DNA of 10,116 bases from assembly GCA_030634605.1 (NCBI GenBank), contig DAOWAK010000018.1, forward strand, positions 1 to 10,116. Direction: 5' to 3'. A model generated the notes under the pieces. The model saw only the letters and a list, made by a program, of their open reading frames with translations. It ran no database searches and had not been told where the DNA came from. This document shows positions 7,336 to 10,116 of this stretch, piece by piece (the stretch's first letter is position 1; every line of letters begins with the position of its first letter). The translations under genes were made by a program, and so were the position numbers. The stretch comes from Sedimentisphaerales bacterium (lineage in GTDB: Bacteria > Planctomycetota > Phycisphaerae > Sedimentisphaerales > SM23-30).

Positions 7336-7358
7336 CCTCTGGTTATTTCAGCAATAAC
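7332..7358 (+). other. Overlapping, mutually exclusive small hairpins between gspL and gspM
   Basis: ATAACC (7332-7337) is complementary to GGTTAT (7341-7346) over a 3-base loop. GTTATT (7342-7347) is in turn complementary to AATAAC (7353-7358) over a 5-base loop. The middle element can pair with only one partner. No T run follows. This lies at the gspL stop codon, in the largest gap of the operon. A regulatory role is unproven. Confidence 0.25.
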
Positions 7359-7415
7359 AAAAACCTCAGCATGGTGTTTTCATTCAGGACGAGTATACCA
7401 ACGGAAATTAATCTT

Positions 7416-7994
7416 ATGGTTCTTTCAAAAAGGGAAAAGTACTGTGCTGTTTGCACGGTGATATTACTGGCCGTTCTGGTTCTGGACCGATTTGCGTTGA
7501 CACCTTTTCTGGAAACGTGGCAACAGACCCGGACTCAGAAACTTCAGCTTCAGGGCAAATTGACCAGGGCTGAAAGTCTGTTACGTCGCCGAAACGTGTT
7601 AGAAAACAAGTGGCAGGAGATGGTCCGGCAAGGGGTATCCAATAACGCTTCGGAAACAGAGAGCCGGGTATTACATGAGGTGCGCAACTGGTCCGGAAAT
7701 TACGGTCTGAACCTGTCCTCCATCAAACCGGATCATGTCAAAGGGGGAGAAAGCCAGAATGAAATCGCTTTTCTGGTTTCCGGTACGGGAAACATGAGTT
7801 CGCTGGGACAGTTTTTATATCAGGTTGAGATTACGCCACTTCCCCTGCGTTTAAAGGACATCCAAATCAGTTCCCGCCAGGAAGCGGCTGACGACATGTC
7901 GTTGCAGGTGCGGCTCTCGGCAATGCACTTTCCCACGGAAATGAAGGCTTCCGACCCACAGGGCGGCATGACGGCGGCAGGAGGTAGCAGATAA
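7416..7994 (+). CDS. gspM: T2SS assembly-platform protein GspM (PilO-like)
   Basis: Inner-membrane partner of GspL. ATG 7416 gives 192 residues and the typical N-terminus MVLSKREK directly before the membrane helix (about 9-27). ATG 7371, 15 codons upstream in frame, is possible, but neither start has a good Shine-Dalgarno site. After the helix comes a charged coiled-coil stretch (about 33-72), then a ferredoxin-like PilO/GspM-type domain (about 80-172) with QFLYQVEITPLPLRLKDIQI and a final strand SLQVRLSAMHF. The last 20 residues are low-complexity and Gly-rich. Sequence conservation in GspM is low, so the call rests on topology, the domain pattern and its place after gspL. The stop overlaps the next start as TAATG. 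Confidence 0.85.
   Translation: MVLSKREKYCAVCTVILLAVLVLDRFALTPFLETWQQTRTQKLQLQGKLTRAESLLRRRNVLENKWQEMVRQGVSNNASETESRVLHEVRNWSGNYGLNLSSIKPDHVKGGESQNEIAFLVSGTGNMSSLGQFLYQVEITPLPLRLKDIQISSRQEAADDMSLQVRLSAMHFPTEMKASDPQGGMTAAGGSR
7979..7985 (+). promoter_or_regulatory. Full Shine-Dalgarno site for the gspC-like gene
   Basis: AGGAGGT ends 8 bases before ATG 7994 and lies inside the last codons of gspM. It is the strongest ribosome site in the window and fixes the start of the next gene. Together with the TAATG overlap it allows both coupled and independent initiation. Confidence 0.8.
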
Positions 7995-8590
7995 TGAAAT
8001 TTCTATTTGGTGTCCTGGTAATTCTGATGTTGGCAATTACAGTCTGGCTGGACTTTGCCCGGGCACAGAGGCAACCGGATGTTAATGGTTTCCGGGACAA
8101 ATACAGTATGATCGTGGAGCGAAATATTTTTACGCGCGATCGAGGTAAAAGAAGGGAACCTGAATCGGTCCAGGGACAGAAACAAGTTGCTCCGCCGATA
8201 GGTAAAAGTTATGTCCTCAGAGGAATCTCTATATGGGGCAGGGAACATATAGCCTTTTTCGAAAATGTCCGCTACGGCGCAACCCAAATGTATCGTGTAG
8301 GCGATTCGGTCGAAGGCGGAAAGATTAAAAAAATTACTCTTGATCATGTTGAAGTGGAAAATGAAACCCGGGTCGTAACCATTAAAGTCGGAGATGACCT
8401 GGCCGGCGAAACCGCAAGTTCGCCTTTAACTCTCGGTGAGTTCGTCGATCGCCTGGAGGAAACCGAACCTTCGGCCTCGGTAGAAAAAAACTCAGACACT
8501 CAAGAAGTAGCCCCGACAAAAACGGAACCGGAAGACACCGAAGATATTCTGGAAAAATTAATGGAAAGAAGAAACCAAGAGCTAAAGTAA
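7994..8590 (+). CDS. gspC: GspC/PilP-like inner-membrane connector, no PDZ domain
   Basis: Probable link between the inner-membrane platform and the secretin. It has 198 residues. The N-terminal hydrophobic helix (about 3-20) is a signal anchor or uncleaved signal. Residues about 35-133 look like the homology region (HR) shared by GspC and PilP: YSMIVERNIFTRDR, then YVLRGISIWG, AFFENV, YRVGDSVEGGKIKKI and DHVEVENETRVVTI. In GspC the HR domain binds the N0 domain of GspD, encoded next door. No PDZ or coiled-coil domain of the proteobacterial type follows; instead there is an acidic Glu/Thr/Pro-rich tail (about 150-183) ending in a charged helix (DILEKLMERRNQELK). The protein could equally be called PilP-like; naming it GspC is inference from the HR pattern and position. 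Confidence 0.72.
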   Translation: MKFLFGVLVILMLAITVWLDFARAQRQPDVNGFRDKYSMIVERNIFTRDRGKRREPESVQGQKQVAPPIGKSYVLRGISIWGREHIAFFENVRYGATQMYRVGDSVEGGKIKKITLDHVEVENETRVVTIKVGDDLAGETASSPLTLGEFVDRLEETEPSASVEKNSDTQEVAPTKTEPEDTEDILEKLMERRNQELK

Positions 8591-8606
8591 TAATATCAAA
8601 TTATTA
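8588..8606 (+). repeat. AT-only inverted repeat between gspC and gspD
   Basis: TAATAAT (8588-8594) and ATTATTA (8600-8606) form a perfect 7-bp palindrome around ATCAA. It begins at the gspC stop codon and ends 15 bases before the gspD ribosome site. The stem has only A-T pairs and no T tract long enough for a terminator. It might be a melting-prone or protein-binding site; nothing in the sequence proves a function. Confidence 0.3.
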
Positions 8607-8621
8607 TTCGATTTCAAAAAC

Positions 8622-8626
8622 AGGAG
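8622..8626 (+). promoter_or_regulatory. Shine-Dalgarno site for gspD
   Basis: AGGAG lies 9 bases before ATG 8636, a good spacing that sets the gspD start in front of a signal peptide. Confidence 0.75.
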
Positions 8627-8635
8627 TTCAGCCCG

Positions 8636-10116
8636 ATGCGAATGCTTAACATTTTCACCATAATAATGGTTATATCTTTTACTTTTCTGATCTGTCCCGG
8701 CAGCCAGGCTAAAGCTCAGGAGGGATTTGCCGACACCGCTGCAATATCTACTTTGGACTCGATAGTCAGCGAAGAATTCTCTGTATCAACGGAACCCAAT
8801 GAAAGCAAAGCTGTAAAAGAGAACGAGCTTGAGGTTGCCGATGAGGAAGTTGTCGCAGAAATTAAAGTAGTTCACAATGGTGATGATAAAATCCTGCTTA
8901 ATTTCAAAAATGCTACTCTGACAACTATTCTGGAATATCTATCGGAAGTGGCTGGTCTGGTTGTGGTCATGGATGTCGAGATTGATGGTCGCATGACCGT
9001 TATCAGCCGTCAACCTATGACTGTCCGGGAAGCCATTTCTCTGATCAACAGTATATTAATAGAAAAAGAATATGCCGCCATTCGAATGGGAAGAACTCTT
9101 AAAATCGTTCCGTTGGAAGAAGCCAAGAAGATGAATATTCCTGTGCGACAGGGAGGGAATCCGGAAGATGTGATACCCAGTGACGAAATCGTTACGCATG
9201 TAATTCCCATTCGTTATGCCAAAGCTGAAAGTCTCCAGGTGCAATTGTCTGCGTTGCTGCCAACCTATGCGAATATAACCGCCAACGTCGAAACCAATAC
9301 CCTGGTCATTACCGATACCACCGCCAATATTCGACGTATGATAGAAATTGTCAGTGCGGTGGATACCCAGATGGCTGGAATCACAGATGTGAAAGTGTTT
9401 CGCCTGAAATATTCGGATGCAACGAATATTGCCAACCTGATTAATGAAATATTTCAGACCGACCAACAATCCTCCCGCAATCAGCAAAGGGGTGGGAATC
9501 CATTTGAAAGAATGTTTGGAGGTAGAGGAAGAGGAGGTGGTGGACGGGGAGGAGAATCGTCCTCACAAAGCAGTGGAATTCAAGTTGAAGTTAAGGCTGC
9601 GGCCGATACTTATACAAATACTGTAGTGGTTACCGGCTCCCCGGATATGTTATTACTGGTCGAAGACATTATTAAGGATATTGACTCAAATCCGCTCGAA
9701 GAGCAATCGGTTTTGATTTATCCCCTGCAAAATGCCCAGGCAGACAACCTTAAGGAAGTATTAAATAATCTGTTCCAGGAAATGCAACAAGTTCTCACCC
9801 AGGGATCATCCGGTGGCAGCCGTGGCGGGACCGGAGGGCGAGGGGGATTTAGCAGTCGTGGGGGAACGTCTTCCGCCATCTCCGCAGCAGCGGGTGATCT
9901 GGTCGGACAGGTTTACTTCGAGGCGGATGAGGACACGAACTCTATCCTTGCCATTGCTGCTTCAAAGCATTTTGATAAAATTAAAAATATTCTTGTGCAA
10001 CTCGACAAACCTGTTCCCCAGGTGCTTATTAAAGTGTTGCTGGCCGAAGTAACCCATGACGGTTCCCTGGATTTGGGAGTGGAGTTTTCCCTGTTGAATC
10101 TAAGGAGCAGTAGCGG
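8636..10116 (+). CDS. gspD: T2SS secretin GspD, 3' end outside the window
   Basis: Outer-membrane channel of the secretion system; 493 codons are visible and the frame is open to the right edge. An N-terminal signal peptide (about 1-27) ends near QAKA|Q. An acidic linker (about 30-78) follows, with no counterpart I recall in short GspD proteins. N0 is at about 84-165 (ILLNFKNATLTTILEYLSEV), N1 at about 185-245 (THVIPIRYAKAESLQVQL), N2 at about 251-352 and N3 at about 356-458. The secretin core begins at VPQVLIKVLLAEVT. N2 and N3 each hold a Gly/Arg/Ser-rich insertion (about 280-313 and 389-419) between their first helix and later strands. The pore, gate and any pilotin-binding tail lie beyond the edge. 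GspD is preceded by its likely partner, the GspC-like gene. Confidence 0.95.
   Translation, partial: MRMLNIFTIIMVISFTFLICPGSQAKAQEGFADTAAISTLDSIVSEEFSVSTEPNESKAVKENELEVADEEVVAEIKVVHNGDDKILLNFKNATLTTILEYLSEVAGLVVVMDVEIDGRMTVISRQPMTVREAISLINSILIEKEYAAIRMGRTLKIVPLEEAKKMNIPVRQGGNPEDVIPSDEIVTHVIPIRYAKAESLQVQLSALLPTYANITANVETNTLVITDTTANIRRMIEIVSAVDTQMAGITDVKVFRLKYSDATNIANLINEIFQTDQQSSRNQQRGGNPFERMFGGRGRGGGGRGGESSSQSSGIQVEVKAAADTYTNTVVVTGSPDMLLLVEDIIKDIDSNPLEEQSVLIYPLQNAQADNLKEVLNNLFQEMQQVLTQGSSGGSRGGTGGRGGFSSRGGTSSAISAAAGDLVGQVYFEADEDTNSILAIAASKHFDKIKNILVQLDKPVPQVLIKVLLAEVTHDGSLDLGVEFSLLNLRSSS
9473..9574 (+). other. Gly/Arg-rich insertion in the GspD N2 domain
   Basis: This stretch encodes a low-complexity loop with MFGGRGRGGGGRGGESSS at its centre, between DATNIANLINEIFQ and IQVEVKAAADTYTNTVVV. 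The coding strand is purine-rich (GGA/AGA/GGT repeats). It is in frame and the flanking domain is intact, so it is a real loop rather than a frameshift. Confidence 0.75.
9800..9892 (+). other. Gly/Ser/Arg-rich insertion in the GspD N3 domain
   Basis: This stretch encodes a second low-complexity loop (GSSGGSRGGTGGRGGFSSRG and onward) between LKEVLNNLFQEM and VYFEADEDTNSILAIA. Secretins often have a flexible N3 loop that narrows the channel (the N3 constriction), so its place is expected; the Arg content and similarity to the N2 loop are notable. Confidence 0.75.

Noticed and set aside
8588..8635. Separate promoter for gspD with TAATAT as -10
   Set aside because: No convincing -35 element lies at the right distance; the AT-rich spacer alone is not enough.
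9444..10052. Two short plus-strand frames (9444-9626 and 9813-10052) inside gspD
   Set aside because: They are out-of-frame readings of the Gly/Arg-rich parts of gspD without their own start signals.
1..10116. The operon as a type IV pilus rather than a T2SS
   Set aside because: GspE zinc tetracysteine, the G-H-I-J-K pseudopilin set, a GspK lacking Glu+5 and the GspG calcium loop all point to T2SS; no PilT, PilA or PilQ AMIN domain is seen.

Overview
The window holds most of one operon, all on the + strand, encoding a type II secretion system (T2SS, general secretory pathway). In order the genes are gspE (5' part missing), gspF, gspG, gspH, gspI, gspJ, gspK, gspL, gspM, a gspC/pilP-like gene, and gspD (cut by the right edge). 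The genes are packed tightly, with gaps of 0-80 nt and several overlaps. No RNA gene, CRISPR array or complete mobile element is visible.

Region by region. Bases 1-111 are not recognisable as gspE. They carry an in-frame stop and two hairpins, so gspE is broken there, or the contig is misjoined there. Bases 112-2344 encode the cytoplasmic ATPase (E) and the inner-membrane platform protein (F). Bases 2382-5845 encode the major pseudopilin (G) and the four minor pseudopilins (H, I, J, K). Bases 5860-7994 encode the assembly-platform proteins L and M. Bases 7994-8590 encode a short GspC-like connector without a PDZ domain. From 8636 to the end runs the secretin GspD, seen from its signal peptide through the N domains to the first residues of the secretin core.

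How they would work together. GspE hydrolyses ATP at the base. GspF, L and M form the inner-membrane platform that polymerises GspG into a short periplasmic pseudopilus tipped by H, I, J and K. The GspC-like protein would link the platform to the GspD outer-membrane channel. The prepilin peptidase (GspO/PilD), which all five pseudopilins need, is not in the window, nor is an outer-membrane pilotin.

The organism is a didermic bacterium of medium base composition. Three traits look more like the Planctomycetota-Verrucomicrobiota-Lentisphaerota-Kiritimatiellota group than Proteobacteria: gspC sits beside gspD at the end of the operon, GspK has an EF-hand-like loop, and several genes start without a Shine-Dalgarno site. 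This placement is an inference from memory of such operons and is weak. I see no undescribed system; the interest lies in departures from textbook T2SS.
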